DNA of 64,000 nucleotides from Heterohyrax brucei (Eukaryota; Chordata; Mammalia; Hyracoidea; Procaviidae), in assembly GCA_028571685.1 (NCBI GenBank), contig CM053148.1:90480001-90544000 (forward strand), in the 5' to 3' direction. The notes under the pieces were generated by a model. The model made no database searches. It worked only from the letters and a program-made list of their open reading frames with translations, and was not told where the DNA came from. The position numbers and the translations under genes were made by a program. Below are positions 21,831 through 33,452 of this stretch, in pieces. Position 1 is the stretch's first letter; each line of letters opens with the position of its first letter.

Positions 21831-22603
21831 TCTCTGAAAACAATACATTTGAGGGGAAGAAGAGAGAACATTGTTGAATACAAACTACCTGCTAACTGTG
21901 AAATTCATGGAATATATTATTTGTTCTTTTTATAAATGTCCTTAAAGACCAAGAAGCATTTGCAGAGTTTTAAAAACACTTCATCAGTTCAGACTTACAG
22001 ACACACACGCACACACAACATGATTAAAAATTAAACCAAATGTGGATACCAATGCTTCTTCATTTTTAGGTCAATTAAAACTAAATCATACCTCTTCTAC
22101 CTTCATCATACCTAGTCACCCAACCTAATCTTTTCGAGAATGATGCCGTTAATACTGATGAAATCATATTCAGATATTGCTCCTTCAACTCTACATAGAA
22201 AACAATGTTGCCAGTGTATTTAAACAATTAGTATCAGGAAACTTCTAAGTCACTCTCTGAGTGCTTCCAAAATAGCCTTTGGCTGGTGACAACTCAGGGG
22301 CGACAGCCTGAGCAAATTTCATCCCCTTACCCTGTGTACTAAATGTTAAGTCCGAGACTGTCAAAACAATATCTCAACAGACTATAGGTGGCTGAGAAAG
22401 AAAAGAATTAATGGCACTACAAGACCAATAACTGATCAAGCTCAACTGTCTTATTGTTATACAGACTTGAAACAAAAATCACCAAATTACACACAGATTT
22501 CTAATACATGTATCTTGAATGTACCAATTTATGATATTTAAAACAGGCTTTAAACAATACCATTTAAGCTAGTTAACACTCTGTTGTCCCTTCTTCTCTC
22601 TCC

Positions 22604-22655
22604 TACACACATACACACACACAGACACACACACAGACATGCACAGACACGCACA
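22604..22655. repeat. Imperfect (CA)n
   Basis: CA repeats interrupted by CAGA and ATGC units. Confidence 0.9.
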
Positions 22656-23381
22656 TCCTAAGAATGTCATTCTCCTAAATCCTGAAAATAGATTTAGATA
22701 GTATATGTGAATGACTGTATATATGAAATAAGAAGAACACGTGAAGTGCCAAGGAAGTCTTTGAAACAAGAAACTTCTATTCATAATATTATTTACGTGC
22801 ATAATCAGACTTAACCCCTTGAACTGCTATTTATTCTTAAAATATTTACTTTTCAGTGGTGTTATTGTCTTTATAAGGCTGTCAACTGTCTCTTCAAAAA
22901 GACAATATGCTTTGTTACAACTAGCTTCTTTCTCGGTAGTCTGAAGACATGATATACAAATGAGAGGCACAATGCAATGTGTGAAAAGCAAGTAATAATT
23001 CTATTACCTGAATTAGTTAGTATGATTTACCCTTCAAAGGGTGGATTCAATAAGACTACATGTCAAAATATCAGAAACAACTTTCTCTTGTCTTGAAATA
23101 GTTAAAAAACTTGACATGTAAATTTTAATATGATTTATGTTTGCTAATTTTTATAATCCATTGGGTGGCAGCAGGTATCACAAAATACAAAATCTATCTA
23201 AATTTGTTTCTAAGGAGACAAGGAAATTGGCTAAAAGTGAAAATGAGAATTTTCACAAAGAAAATGCACTTTATTTAATTTACGATAATTTCCAAGAGTC
23301 GGTTTTCTCATCTACCAACAACCTGGATTCTTACTCTGTAACCTTTTAACTATTACCACAACCATTGTCACCCACGCCCCA

Positions 23382-23404
23382 CCACACACACACACACACA
23401 CACA
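23382..23404. repeat. (CA)n microsatellite
   Basis: Uninterrupted CA run of about 11 units. Confidence 0.95.
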
Positions 23405-23477
23405 ACCAAAGAGGTCAGTTTCAAGTTTATTTAACCAATAGAAGCTTGGTGATGGAGTAGTTCAGCCAGTTTCTCTC

Positions 23478-23599
23478 TGAAAGAAAGACGTGGCAGTTTG
23501 CTTTTGTTAAAGATGTACTGCCTAGGAAACCCTCTAGGCAGGTCTCTGCCCTACAGAGTCACTACGAGTCAAAACTGACAGAATGGCAATGGGTAAACC
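23478..23599 (+). mobile_element. AfroSINE, long form, 5' truncated
   Basis: Begins in the long-form segment (AAGACGTGGCAGTTTGCTTT) and ends GACAGAATGGCAATGGGTAA. It meets the next SINE tail to tail. Confidence 0.85.
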
Positions 23600-23764
23600 A
23601 GAAAACCAGACCCAATGCCATCAAATTGATTCCAACTCATAGCGACCCTACAGGACAGAGTAAAACTGCCCTACAGAGTTTTCAAGGACTGCCTAGTGGA
23701 CTTGAACTGACAACCTTTCGGTTAGTAGCCTTAGCACTTAATCACTACACTACCAGCATTTCCT
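23600..23764 (-). mobile_element. AfroSINE, short form
   Basis: Tail GACCCAATGCCATCAAATTG; body GACAGAGTAAAACTGCCCTA; head end CACTACACTACCAGCATTTC. Forms an inverted pair with the copy at 23478-23599. Confidence 0.92.
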
Positions 23765-24271
23765 CGCAGTAGTTAGGGGGCATTATATTTTTATTTAAAA
23801 CATCACAAATATAAAAGTGAAGAAGTAGATTTTTGCCTTGTGAAAATATAGACGTTTCAAGATATCAAGAAATATGTTTATCACTTAGCATTCACTACAA
23901 ATTCCAACCTTTTATGTAAACTGTAAGGTATTTTTAAGAAAATACCATAAGAGAACTATTCTAATTTTGGTTATGCTTAGAATGGCCACTCAGGTTTTAC
24001 TAAAAGTGTGGATTTGTTAACATTTTACTTAATGTGTAAATAGGCATAGACCAAAGTCCATACATGTTCAGGTTGCATCTTTGTAAATTTTCACAAACTG
24101 GAAATAGCGATTATCTAGGTCAAGAACAGAGGGCTATCAGCACACCACAAGCACCTACTGTGTTTCCTCACAGTTATTACCAATGCAACCTTCTTCCTCA
24201 AATAGCTCCACTCAATGATTACCAATGTCTACCATCTAAAAATAATATATTCGTTCAGGCTGTAATTTGAA
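23765..24271. other. Unique AT-rich tract
   Basis: No gene or repeat recognised; a 68-codon + frame at 24064-24270 has no recognisable domain. Confidence 0.5.
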
Positions 24272-24470
24272 GAGCTCTGGTATTGCAGTGGGTGAAACAA
24301 CCAGTTACTGAGACATTAGTGGTTTAAATCCACCAGCCACTCCTCAGGAGAAGATGTGGCAGCCTGCTTTCCCAAGATCTATAGCCTTGGGAACCCTAGG
24401 GGTAGCAGGAATTTTACTCTGTCCTTTGGGGTTGTGATGTGTCAGAATCAATGCAAGGGCAATGAGTTGG
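24272..24470 (+). mobile_element. AfroSINE, long form
   Basis: Head GCTCTGGTATTGCAGTGGGT; long-form segment AGATGTGGCAGCCTGCTTTC; 3' part GTCCTTTGGGGTTGTGATGT; tail GCAAGGGCAATGAGTTGG. Confidence 0.9.
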
Positions 24471-24769
24471 GTTGACTGGCCTGCCATTTTACTGTCTATT
24501 AAATAAGACTCCTATATTATGTGTTTTTGGGGTATCTCCTTTATTTTCCTTAGTATTATACAAGTGAGATTCACAGGATTTTAGATCTTTCATCCTTATT
24601 GATACACACCATAATCAATTACATAAATACAACACAATGAATTTGTCCATTTTAACACCTGTAGTTTGTTATTTGGGGATAATGGAAGGAGGACTGCCGT
24701 GAATATCTCTTTTCTGTTGTGAAAAATAAAGGATAGAGAAGCTGTTTGACAGAAGTGCACACGCAAAGC
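24471..24769. other. AT-rich spacer
   Basis: No gene or repeat recognised. Confidence 0.5.
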
Positions 24770-24922
24770 TTTGGTGGTTGTTGTTGCTAAGTGTTTTCAA
24801 GTTGGTCTGACACTTAGTGACCCCCAAGGACAGCCCAGAACTAGGTGGATCAGAATGGTGGATCAGAACTGTTGACCCTCCAGCTGCAGTTGAGCTGTTA
24901 ACCACTACGACACAGTGACTCC
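24770..24922 (-). mobile_element. AfroSINE/RTE-tailed SINE, degraded
   Basis: Its tail is TTGTTGTTGCTAAGTGTTTT, like the LINE terminus, and its head ends TTAACCACTACGACACAGTG. An internal direct repeat (GGTGGATCAGAA twice at about 24843-24867) is a local duplication. Confidence 0.75.
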
Positions 24923-24943
24923 AAAGCTCTGGTGACCCCTGCC

Positions 24944-25096
24944 CAAAGGTTCCCATCCAGTGGATTCTGACTCACAGTGACCTTAAAATACACAGTAGAA
25001 CTGACTCATATCATTTACATGTGCACGTCCTGGATCCGAATGGCTGACCTTTTGGTTAGTAGCTGTAGCTCTTAACCACTATACTACCTGGCTTCC
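24944..25096 (-). mobile_element. AfroSINE, short form
   Basis: Tail CCCATCCAGTGGATTCTGAC; head GACCTTTTGGTTAGTAGCTG and TAACCACTATACTACCTGG. Confidence 0.88.
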
Positions 25097-27064
25097 AAAA
25101 CACTGGTAAATATGGTCAAATAATTTTCCAAAGCAGCTGTATGAGCAAAATTTCAAAGGTAGGAGCAAATCCTAAGCCTTGATAATATATCCAAAAATGT
25201 TTAATCAATGTAAAGGAAAAGAAAACTTTCTATAAATAAAGCAGAAACTTCTAGAAGGAACAAAGAATTTTAAGGTCAAAAGCGATGCTCTTGAGATTGA
25301 ATAAGACAAGGAAGGATGAAGCTGTTGAAGATATAAATAGTAAATAGTTCATGATGGACATGAGTTTTTGAAGACCCTCCACTACGAGGCTGACATAATC
25401 CTACACACAACAGTAGAAGTAACAAAGGACTGTACCAAGTCACGTCTAGAAGATATTAAATGAACATTATTTCTTAGGCAGACATTCTTACTGGATAATG
25501 TATAAAAAGAGACTATTGGTGACTGTGTGACAGTATCTTACATTACAGAGTTTATAACTGTAGAAAATTAAGCTGTCACTCCAACTTTCCCTGTGATCCT
25601 ACTAGATTTCTGGAAAACAAATTGCTATTTGGTGTATGTACAATACTCTCCTCCTACTAAGAATACACTGTCACCTGTCCACGGTGACTAGATTAGGGCT
25701 GACATCCTGCCACCTCTGACAACTGTATCTGCAAGTGTAGTCTATGTATTGTTATCCTTTCTCCTTCAATTTCTAAGTGTCCTTTGCAGAAACAGGCTAC
25801 AGAAATGCTAACATGATCATACTTGGTGGACAGGTTCTAAAAAAAGGCACTCTCCTGTTTCTTCCTAGAAACAGCCTGTGATCTTGAAAATGACTTGCTT
25901 CATTAAAAATTCTTTAAAAACAGGAAATTTTATTTAAATATTAACACAATGAATATTCACTAGACTGAAAACTTGGCAAGAGACTGGGGTTTAGGATCAT
26001 TGTGACTTCAGTAGTTAACTCTTTGCAACAAATGCAGCCTCGCAAATTTTAATTTCTTTCATACAAGTTAATTTATTCTCAACAATGGTTCTGTATTGGA
26101 ATCACCAGGGAAGCTTTTAAAAAATATATGTTCTATGCTTAGTTCTGCATCCAGAATCAATTCAGTCTTATTCTACGGAGTGAGCCCAGGCAGCAGTATT
26201 TAAGCATTCCCAAGGAAATTCTAAGAAGTAACTCCTTTTGACAATCACTGCAAAAGACCATCAGCCTTTAAGCTGCCAAAAATCTGTCCCACTGTTTAGG
26301 CAGAAAATGTCCAAGTACACTTTGAAGTTACAGCATGCTTTTTATTAAACAAATCACTCCTTTAAAGTCCTGTTCCCTTAGCCGATGAAGCCATTAGCAT
26401 TTTCCATGTTCCTGCAGGAACAGATTCTATGGTTTTATTCTTTTCTCCACAAAGTTCCTAATCTTAACTGTCAGTTTTAGGCAGCAGGATGACCCAAAAA
26501 AACTAAATTACTTTTCTTAAGATCATTTTAAAGAAAACAAGCAGAAACTCTACAGTAAAATTCCTCCCGAGCAGTTCAAAAAAAAAAATCTAAGCATATT
26601 TTCCTGTAATATCTTTATGAGCGTATGTGTATTGGACATATTCTCTCCTTTCTCATCTATTAATTCTCTAGCTAAGAAACATTCTGGTAGGTTTCTGTTA
26701 TGATCATAAAGTAATTAAAAAATAGCGATCAACCTTCAATTCTGCATTACTGTACCTCCAAAGTAGTCATCACTAAAACGAAATGTGGGTGCACGAACGT
26801 GGTGAGCTTTTCTATTATTTATGCTTATTTTTTGTTATCTTTTCAATTTACTTTCATTACAAATTAGACTCTGACATCTGAGTCTCCTGATTAGCATAGA
26901 TTACTGTGTTCTTTCAGATATCCTAAATTAGAGCTATAACCTGTCTTAGAACAAGTCCTCTCAAACTCATCTACAGTTGAACCAGGATAAATATCTCAAC
27001 AAGAATCCTCTACATTTCACATTTGGAGTTTTCTATGATTTTGGCAAGTGGGTAGTGATTGTAT
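25097..27064. other. Unique tract
   Basis: Nearly 2 kb with no gene; the only repeat recognised is the MER5A-like copy at 26085-26255. Confidence 0.55.
26085..26255 (+). mobile_element. MER5A-like hAT element
   Basis: GGTTCTGTATTGGAATCACC, AGGGAAGCTTTTAAAAAATA, GAGCCCAGGCAGCAGTATTT and TTTTGACAATCACTGC keep the MER5A order. More diverged than the copy at 2296. Confidence 0.72.
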
Positions 27065-27222
27065 GGAAACCCTGGTGGTGTAATGGCTAAGTGTTAGGTC
27101 CGCTAACCAAAAAGTCAGCAGTTCAAATCCACAAGGTACTCCTTGGAAATATCTATGAGGCCGTTCTACAGGGTCTGTCTATTGGGACACCATGAGTCAG
27201 CATCTACTCAACAACAGTAGTT
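27065..27222 (+). mobile_element. AfroSINE, short form
   Basis: Head GGAAACCCTGGTGGTGTAAT; box-B-like CAGCAGTTCAAATCCACAAG; tail ACTCAACAACAGTAG. Confidence 0.93.
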
Positions 27223-27371
27223 TGAATATTTGGGAGACTTGGGCTCAACTCTTGGCCAATGCCTTCAAGCACAGCCACCACCTTTAGGTCAGTGGAGGCT
27301 TGCATGTTGCTCTTGTGTTTCCCAGGTTTCAATGAGTTGCCAGACTGACTGCGAAGAAAGGTCTAGCAATC

Positions 27372-28395
27372 TACTCCAGAAAACTGCTGTTGTTGTTAGG
27401 TGCCATCAAGTCAGTTCTGGCTCACAGCGACCATATGAACAACAGAAAAAAACACTGCCCAGTCTTGCACCATGCCCACAATTGTTTTTATACTTAAGCC
27501 CACTGTTGTGTCCACTGTGTTGATCCATCTCATCAAAGATCTTCCTCTTTTTCGCTGACCCTCCACTCTACTAAGCATGATGTCCTTCTCCAAGGACTGA
27601 TCCTTCCTGACAACATGTCCAAAGTACGTAAGGTGCAGTCTTGCCATCTTTGCTTCCAAGGGGCACTCTGGTTGTCCTTCTTCCAGAACAGATTTGCTTG
27701 TTCTTTTGGTGGTCCATCATAGATTCAGCATTCTTCTCCAACACCACAATTCAAAGGCATCAACTCTTCTTCTGTCTTTTTTGTTTGTATTCCAGCTTGC
27801 ACATGCATATGATGTGATTGAAAATACCATGGCTTGGGTCAGGTGTGTTTTAGTCTTCAAGATGACATCCTTACTTTTGAATACTTTGAAGAGGTCCTTT
27901 GCTGCAGATTTTCCCAGTGCAATGTGTCTTTTGATTTCTTGACTGCTGCTTCCAACGGTGTTGTTTGTGGACCCAAGTAAAATAAAATCTTTGACAACAT
28001 CAATCCTCTTTCCATTTATGACAATGTTGCTTACTGGTCCAGTTGTGAGGATTTTAGTTTTCCTGATGTTGAGGTGCAATCCATACTGAACGCTGTGGTT
28101 CTTGATCTGCATCAGTAAACACCTCAAATCTTCATTTCCAGCAAGTAAGGTCCTGTCGTCTGCATAATGCAGGTTGTTAATGAGTCGTCCTCCAATTCTG
28201 ATGCCTCATTCTTCTTCATATAATCCAGTTTCTCAGATTATTTGCTTGGCATACAGATTAGAAAGGTATGGCAAAAGGATACAACCCTGATGCACACCTT
28301 TCCTGCCTTTAAACCATTCAGTGTCCCCTTGTTCTGCTGGCATGGCTACCTCTTGACTCATACACAGAGTCCACTCCATAAAATTAGCCAGTGAA
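27372..28395 (-). mobile_element. RTE/BovB-type LINE, 3' kilobase with RT motif
   Basis: The best LINE fragment in the window. In the minus-strand direction: KGVHQGCILLPYLSNLYAK (about 28300-28250), GIRIGGRLINNLHYADDRT with the polymerase motif YADD at 28155-28166, then an open frame (28127-27717) with LHLNIRKTKILTTGP, DFILLGSTNN and RVDAFELWCWRRML, and after a frame change KMARLHLTYFGHVVRKDQSL. The 3' end is at 27380-27400 (AGGTGCCATCAAGTCAG on the + strand). This is the retrotransposon polymerase that copies RNA into DNA at the target. Stop codons and frame changes (a TGA just before GIRIGG, for example) make it inactive. Confidence 0.93.
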
Positions 28396-28409
28396 AAATC
28401 ATATGGATT

Positions 28410-28475
28410 GTAAGGGTCATTCTATTGTGTGTGGAGTTGCCATAAGACAGGACCTGACTTGAGGGCATCAAACCC
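28410..28475 (+). mobile_element. Possible AfroSINE 3' fragment
   Basis: CATTCTATTGTGTGTGGAGT, TGCCATAAGACAGGACCTGA, CTTGAGGGCATCAAACCC resembles the SINE 3' third. Confidence 0.5.
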
Positions 28476-28524
28476 AAAGAGATAGTATTTTGCTTAAATG
28501 TCACATCTGATGAATTTACCTACT

Positions 28525-28724
28525 GAACCAAACCAAAACTCACTACCCTTGAGTTGATTTTTGACCCTAGAGAACAGAGAACTGCCCCCATAGGGTTTGC
28601 GAAGCTGTAAATCTTTAGTGAATGGACTGTCACATCTGTCTCCCATGCAGCACACTGGAAGGTTCACACTGCCAATCTTTCAGTCGGTGGCTGAGCACTT
28701 TAACCATTTCACCATTAGATCTCC
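28525..28724 (-). mobile_element. AfroSINE, long form
   Basis: Tail AAAACTCACTACCCTTGAGT; long-form segment GCTGTAAATCTTTAGTGAAT; head GCACTTTAACCATTTCACCA. Confidence 0.88.
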
Positions 28725-29004
28725 TCAATGATATCTGTTTAATGTCTTCACCTGAAGAGCACTACCAGGCTGGGGAATACAAAAGCCATAAGACAAACAA
28801 GGTCACTCTTTTTCACCAAGTTTCCTCCATTCCTTTCCTTGGCAACTATAGCTGGTACAGCTAGCCCTTCCAAGGCGCTCCAGTGACATCCTTTACCTAT
28901 GTTTCCCACAAAATTCAGTCCATAGTATAGCAAAGAGCTACTTGCCTCCCTCCCCTCTCTCTCAAAGACACTAACAATAGCCTCTCTGCTATTCGGTTAT
29001 GCAG

Positions 29005-29245
29005 GAGGCAGTAAAGCACTGGGAGTAACAGACAGGCTTCTGAAGTGAAACCACAATTATTCCAATCCTGCCTTAGTCATTTATCAGTTGTCTGACCAGG
29101 GGAAACAGTTTAACCTTGCTGTTCCTGAGTGTCATCTTCTGTAAAATGGAAATGATAAATTAATGCCTGCCTGTTAAGGCGATGGTATAGAATGCGTAAC
29201 ACAACTTCTGTAACACAGTTAGCACAGCATCTTATACAAAGTACT
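29005..29245 (+). mobile_element. MIR
   Basis: Nearly complete MIR in order: GGCAGTAAAGCACTGGGAGT, GGCTTCTGAAGTGAAACCAC, AATCCTGCCTTAGTCATTTA, GTGTCATCTTCTGTAAAATG, GAAATGATAAATTAATGCCT and GTTAGCACAGCATC. Confidence 0.88.
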
Positions 29246-29288
29246 TTCTCAAGCACAGCTACCTATTATGACACCCCTAATTCTTAGC

Positions 29289-29425
29289 ACCTGGAGCCTC
29301 GGTGGTTAAGAGCCACAGCTCCTAATGAAAAGGTTGCAAGTTCAAATCTACACTATGTGGCAGTTCTACTCTGTCCTATAGGGTTGCTATGTAACCGAAC
29401 TGGCTTGATGGCACTGGGTTTGGAT
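29289..29425 (+). mobile_element. AfroSINE with internal deletion
   Basis: Head GGAGCCTCGGTGGTTAAGAG; a gap of about 20 bases after CAAATCTACACTATGTGG; tail CTGGCTTGATGGCACTGGGT. Confidence 0.88.
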
Positions 29426-29459
29426 ACTCGTAGCACCAAGGGTCTCCTAGAATATTCTG

Positions 29460-29650
29460 TTGTTGATTGCCTTTAAGTTTATTCTGCCTCATTCATAATG
29501 ACCCAATGGGTGATGAGTAGAATGGTTTTTCAGTGCCATGACCTTTCAGAAGCAGATAGGCAAGGCTTTCTCACAACATGCCTCTGGGTACATTCAAACC
29601 GTCCACTTGTCAAAAAGCATTCAAGCTTAACCATTAGCTCTGCCCAGGGA
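29460..29650 (-). mobile_element. AfroSINE, long form, degraded
   Basis: Tail TTGTTGATTGCCTTTAAGTT; long-form segment CAGAAGCAGATAGGCAAGGC; head AGCTTAACCATTAGCTCTGC. Confidence 0.8.
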
Positions 29651-29780
29651 ATCCTTTCTTGGACTATCTGCACAGATAATACATGTTGAATGATTTACCA
29701 ACTGTGTTGCATTTCTCAACACAAATATTGTAAAAGTACACTTGCAAACCTTTAGTTTAAAGATTATCCTAAAAATTGCT

Positions 29781-29832
29781 CCTAGGGTTGCCATGAATTG
29801 GATCCAACTCGATGGCACTTGGCTTGGCTGGA
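29781..29832 (+). mobile_element. Tail-only AfroSINE insertion with 16-bp target duplication
   Basis: A 52-bp insert reading CCTAGGGTTGCCATGAATTG then CAACTCGATGGCACTTGGCT and TGGCTGGA. It lies between TATCCTAAAAATTGCT (29765-29780) and TATCCTAAAAATTACT (29833-29848), a 16-bp duplication with one difference. Only the SINE 3' end is present, with the CTTGGCTTGGC variant tail. Confidence 0.88.
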
Positions 29833-29848
29833 TATCCTAAAAATTACT

Positions 29849-31286
29849 GTCCTTTTTTTCTGGGCCATTTCTTTTGTCACGGAGGAGCAAATGTCTTATA
29901 AAATACACTGAGAAAGTGACAAAAATTATCTGGACAAGGCCTACATATACTTTTGCAGGAATAATACCAGCCAGCATACCAAGCTGTCAAGTGTTAATCC
30001 ACATTAAAATGATAAGTATATTTTTACAGAGATACTGTATTTTGAGTGCACTCGAGGTATAACAACTTCATGTGAAATAATATTTTAAACTGAAAAGAAA
30101 ATAAAGATGGGTGAATGAATATCACTAACACAAACTTTATAAAAGTCAATTCAACCAGAGTAGAACTGTAATGATATGACAAAACAAATGCATGACAAAA
30201 TTACAGTTCTTTTGGATCTTGATGCACGCTGACAACTACCACATGGGGCTGAATATCGAAGCTCAAGTTCCTGTCTCTCACCACTCAAGAATAGAGTCCA
30301 ACTACAAAAATTCATGTCCTCAGAAAATACACTTTGTACTTACTGTGAAAACAGCTCTCAAATTTAATCTTAACCAATTCCTATAACACGCTTATATCGT
30401 CAAGAGACTTCTTGCTAAAGATATTTGTTTCTCACATTTCCTGAGATACATCAATGGTTAAACACATATGCACCACCTGTCACAACTGGGGATCTATATC
30501 TTGCCATAAAGAGACTAATTACTCTTCTACAAGGATGCATATAGGAAGGTGCCCATCAGTATTAATGATACTTGTTAAAAATTTTATTAACATTAATGGT
30601 GAGTAACCATTCCCTCGATGATGATTCATTCATTCAGAAATATTACTAAGTAGCCAAGCAGTACCAGTTGAAACTCGAGGTGCTGGGGGGTTAACATTAT
30701 TCCTTAGAATAATTCTCATAATTCTCAGGGTACTTCTAGGAACCAAGTCATTTTCCTGGATCAGAAAGTTTACTGAGACATGGCAGCACCATGGACAGCG
30801 TATGCTTCAGCCAAACTGGGACCTGTATGACTGTTTGAAAATGAAGAAATGGGTATGCTCTGGAAGTGACTTTTTCTCCCCCAGGGTATTGTATATAGTG
30901 TCTGGATTTTTGGTAGGGAAAACAGGATTTTTTTTTAACTTTTTTTTATTATACATATGTACCAATAGACCCTGATGAGGCCAGATGAGGACTCGAGTAT
31001 AATTAGTGTTACATCATATGCATCACTAAACACTTAGGGTAGGCTTGGTGGAGGGGCAAGTAAAAAAAAAAGTCATGCTATTTATTAAAAATTCAGACAT
31101 TCAATGAATTCAGTGTGCTTCCGCTAACGAAAACATATGGTATCAGTGAAAACTTTACAGGTGAAAATACTTAGTTCACTAAAGGGTTAAAGTAATAATC
31201 AACTCTGTCATCACAGAATGTGCATCTAATTGGGGGAGAGAGAAGGCAGACCAATGATACAATATATGGCCCACTTGCTGGAAATA
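29849..31286. other. Unique AT-rich tract
   Basis: About 1.4 kb without a recognised gene or repeat. Open frames at 29874-30062 and 30192-30386 are short and show no domain. Confidence 0.55.
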
Positions 31287-31443
31287 GGAAACCCTGGTCG
31301 CACAGTGGTTAAGTGCTATGACTGCTAATCAAAAGGCCAGCAGTTGAAATCCTCCAGGTGCTCCTTGGAAGCTCTATGGGGCAGTTCTACTCTGTCCTTT
31401 AGGGTTGCTATGAGTCAGAATTGACTCAGTGTCAGTGGGTTTT
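31287..31443 (+). mobile_element. AfroSINE, short form, with 12-bp target duplication
   Basis: Head GGAAACCCTGGTCGCACAGT; body CTCCTTGGAAGCTCTATGGG; tail AATTGACTCAGTGTCAGTGG. TTGCTGGAAATA at 31275-31286 is repeated exactly at 31444-31455, which fixes both ends of this insertion. Confidence 0.96.
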
Positions 31444-31639
31444 TTGCTGGAAATACAGGTTTCAAAAGGAAAAAAAATGGAGAAATAAGAAATATTAAGT
31501 GCTGAGGATACCATTTGAATAAAGAGCTCAGAGATGGATGAAATAGCTAATTCTCTCAGTTAACTGGAGAAAAGCACTTCAATAGATATTGCACAAAGTG
31601 TAAAGGTCATAATATAAAAATTGGCCTAACTGGCTAATT

Positions 31640-31960
31640 GTTGTCTTACAAGGGGGGGATCCTGGATGGAAGCTCCTTCCAAACTGTGGCTGGAACCTTC
31701 ACCAACTGGCCTCCAGAGAGAAGGAACTGGAGGGGGAGAAAAGCATGGAGAACTCAACAGGGATACCTGAGTAGCTGAAGCCCAGAAGGAACACATCCCT
31801 CTCACTGACAGTCCACTAGCTGGACCCCTGTCACAAGGCCACACCCAGTTGCAACGGAGGCTGAGAAATCCAGCATCAGTTTCTGCAGGACACTGGCTTT
31901 GTGAAATAAGCCATTTATTGTTCAGAATATATCTTTTTCAAGAGACCAGCTGGGCCGCTC
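31640..31960. other. Unclassified GC-richer sequence
   Basis: More GC than its neighbours and directly upstream of an L1-type 3' end. A 72-codon minus frame (31626-31844) covers it. It may be further L1-type sequence or an old DNA or LTR element; I cannot tell. Confidence 0.35.
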
Positions 31961-32150
31961 CTGTCCAGAGAGAAGCTGAGAATAAAGTGGAGAGGAGCTA
32001 GCTGAACAGACAGGGGAAATTCAGGGTGGAAGGAAGCAGAGTGCTGTCACAGTGTGGGGAGAGCAGTTAGGGTCACATAAGTGTAAGTTTTTGTATGAAA
32101 AACTGGTTGAAACTGTAAACTTTCACTTAAAACACAATTAAAAAAAATTG
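31961..32150 (+). mobile_element. L1-type 3' end
   Basis: GGTGGAAGGAAGCAGAGTGC, TGTCACAGTGTGGGGAGAGC, AGTTAGGGTCACATAAGTGT, GTAAACTTTCACTTAAAACA and CAATTAAAAAAAATTG match the other three L1-type ends here in order. Ends in an A-rich tail. Confidence 0.72.
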
Positions 32151-33452
32151 TACTGCCTACAAAAAAAAGGATTTTGTCAGCATTTTGCTTTTTTCAAATA
32201 AAGATACAAAGATCAATTTTTTTGTGTGTATAATTCATCACTGAAGCAAAATGCAGTAAACCTTAAAAGTTAAGGCATACAAGTATTCAAAACATATGTT
32301 ATTTCATCCATGCATTTAGGTATCACCCTGCGTTGAATAATTTAGTCTAGTTTTTACTTCCCCACACTCTCAGCAAGATTATCTTCTGCTTCTTCCAGTA
32401 GTACTTGATATGAGATAAAGTTTGATTTGTCATATCATAAATTGTCTAGGTGTTATTTAGGGTCTTTATTGTGATAAGAAGGCCAAGTATTTCCTCAACT
32501 GCAGGTTTTCTTGTTTTGCTTTCTGCATATAAGAATAAATATGAAAAGATAAGCTGAAACACGCATTTTGAGTGGGGTGAAATTTGCTGATACTGCACAT
32601 ATACAGTTCAGTGTCAAAATACAGCTTTGTCCTTATGTTCTGCTTGCTTATCTTAAAATTTTTGGATAATCATAATGATTTCATGCTATCATTAGCATGG
32701 GCAAGTCCAAAGAATGATGTGTACTTTGGCAAGCCTCATCACTTTTAGTGTAGGTAAATTCATATACCACAACCTATTACTGAAAACAGTAATCTGGGGC
32801 TGTGTTTTTGTCATCTGTCATTAGATTATCATCCTGGGTGTTAGCCATAATCCAACTCAGACCTCACACTAAAAGTTCAAGTCTCGGGTCTGCAAGTGTC
32901 ATTGGCTTCTGTTTACATGTTAGCATTGTCGTTCATATTTTCTTGCAGTAATTTATGAAAGTCACTTTTATTTTTATTTTGCCTTTCTTGAGATGTTAGT
33001 TAAAGATCAATAAAATTAATACTTATAAGTTTACTTAAGTCAGTTGTACACAGGTCAATACAACATGCTCAAGGTAGACTTGAGGAATGAAGTTGTCTCT
33101 GACATCACAGTGTTGTGCAGCCATTGCTGCATCTGAGAAGACCTCTGTTTTAGCAGATACATGAGTTTGATTGAAGGACCAGTGCTGATAGGAATATTAA
33201 TAGTAAGCACTGACATCTTTTCTTTTGCTATTTTTGGTTTCTCTAGGCACAATCCAGACGTCAGCTCCTCTGCACAGTTCACCGGCCTACTGGTCTACCT
33301 TTTCTGTCTTCAAGACACCCTTAGACTTCATTTAGATTTCTGGCATACCATCTGTAACAAAGTCTCACAGATATGTTGAATTCAGTCTGAACATAGTAAG
33401 TATTCTCCATGAAGCAGACAAGGTTACAATTTATGGCAATCTTAGTAGAATT
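32151..33452. other. Unique AT-rich tract
   Basis: No gene or repeat recognised. Frames at 33055-33282 (-), 33161-33379 (+) and 33321-33515 (-) overlap each other and have no domain that I recognise. Confidence 0.55.

Larger units (their letters stand above)
21114..23477. other. Unique AT-rich tract
   Basis: About 2.4 kb, no gene. It holds a possible MIR at 21718-21830 and CA-rich stretches at 22604-22655 and 23382-23404. A 70-codon + frame at 23137-23349 is lysine- and asparagine-rich with no domain seen. Confidence 0.55.

Noticed and set aside
27717-28127. 136-codon minus-strand frame as a gene
   Set aside because: It is the C-terminal reverse-transcriptase part of an RTE LINE, with a stop just upstream of the YADD region and frame changes downstream.
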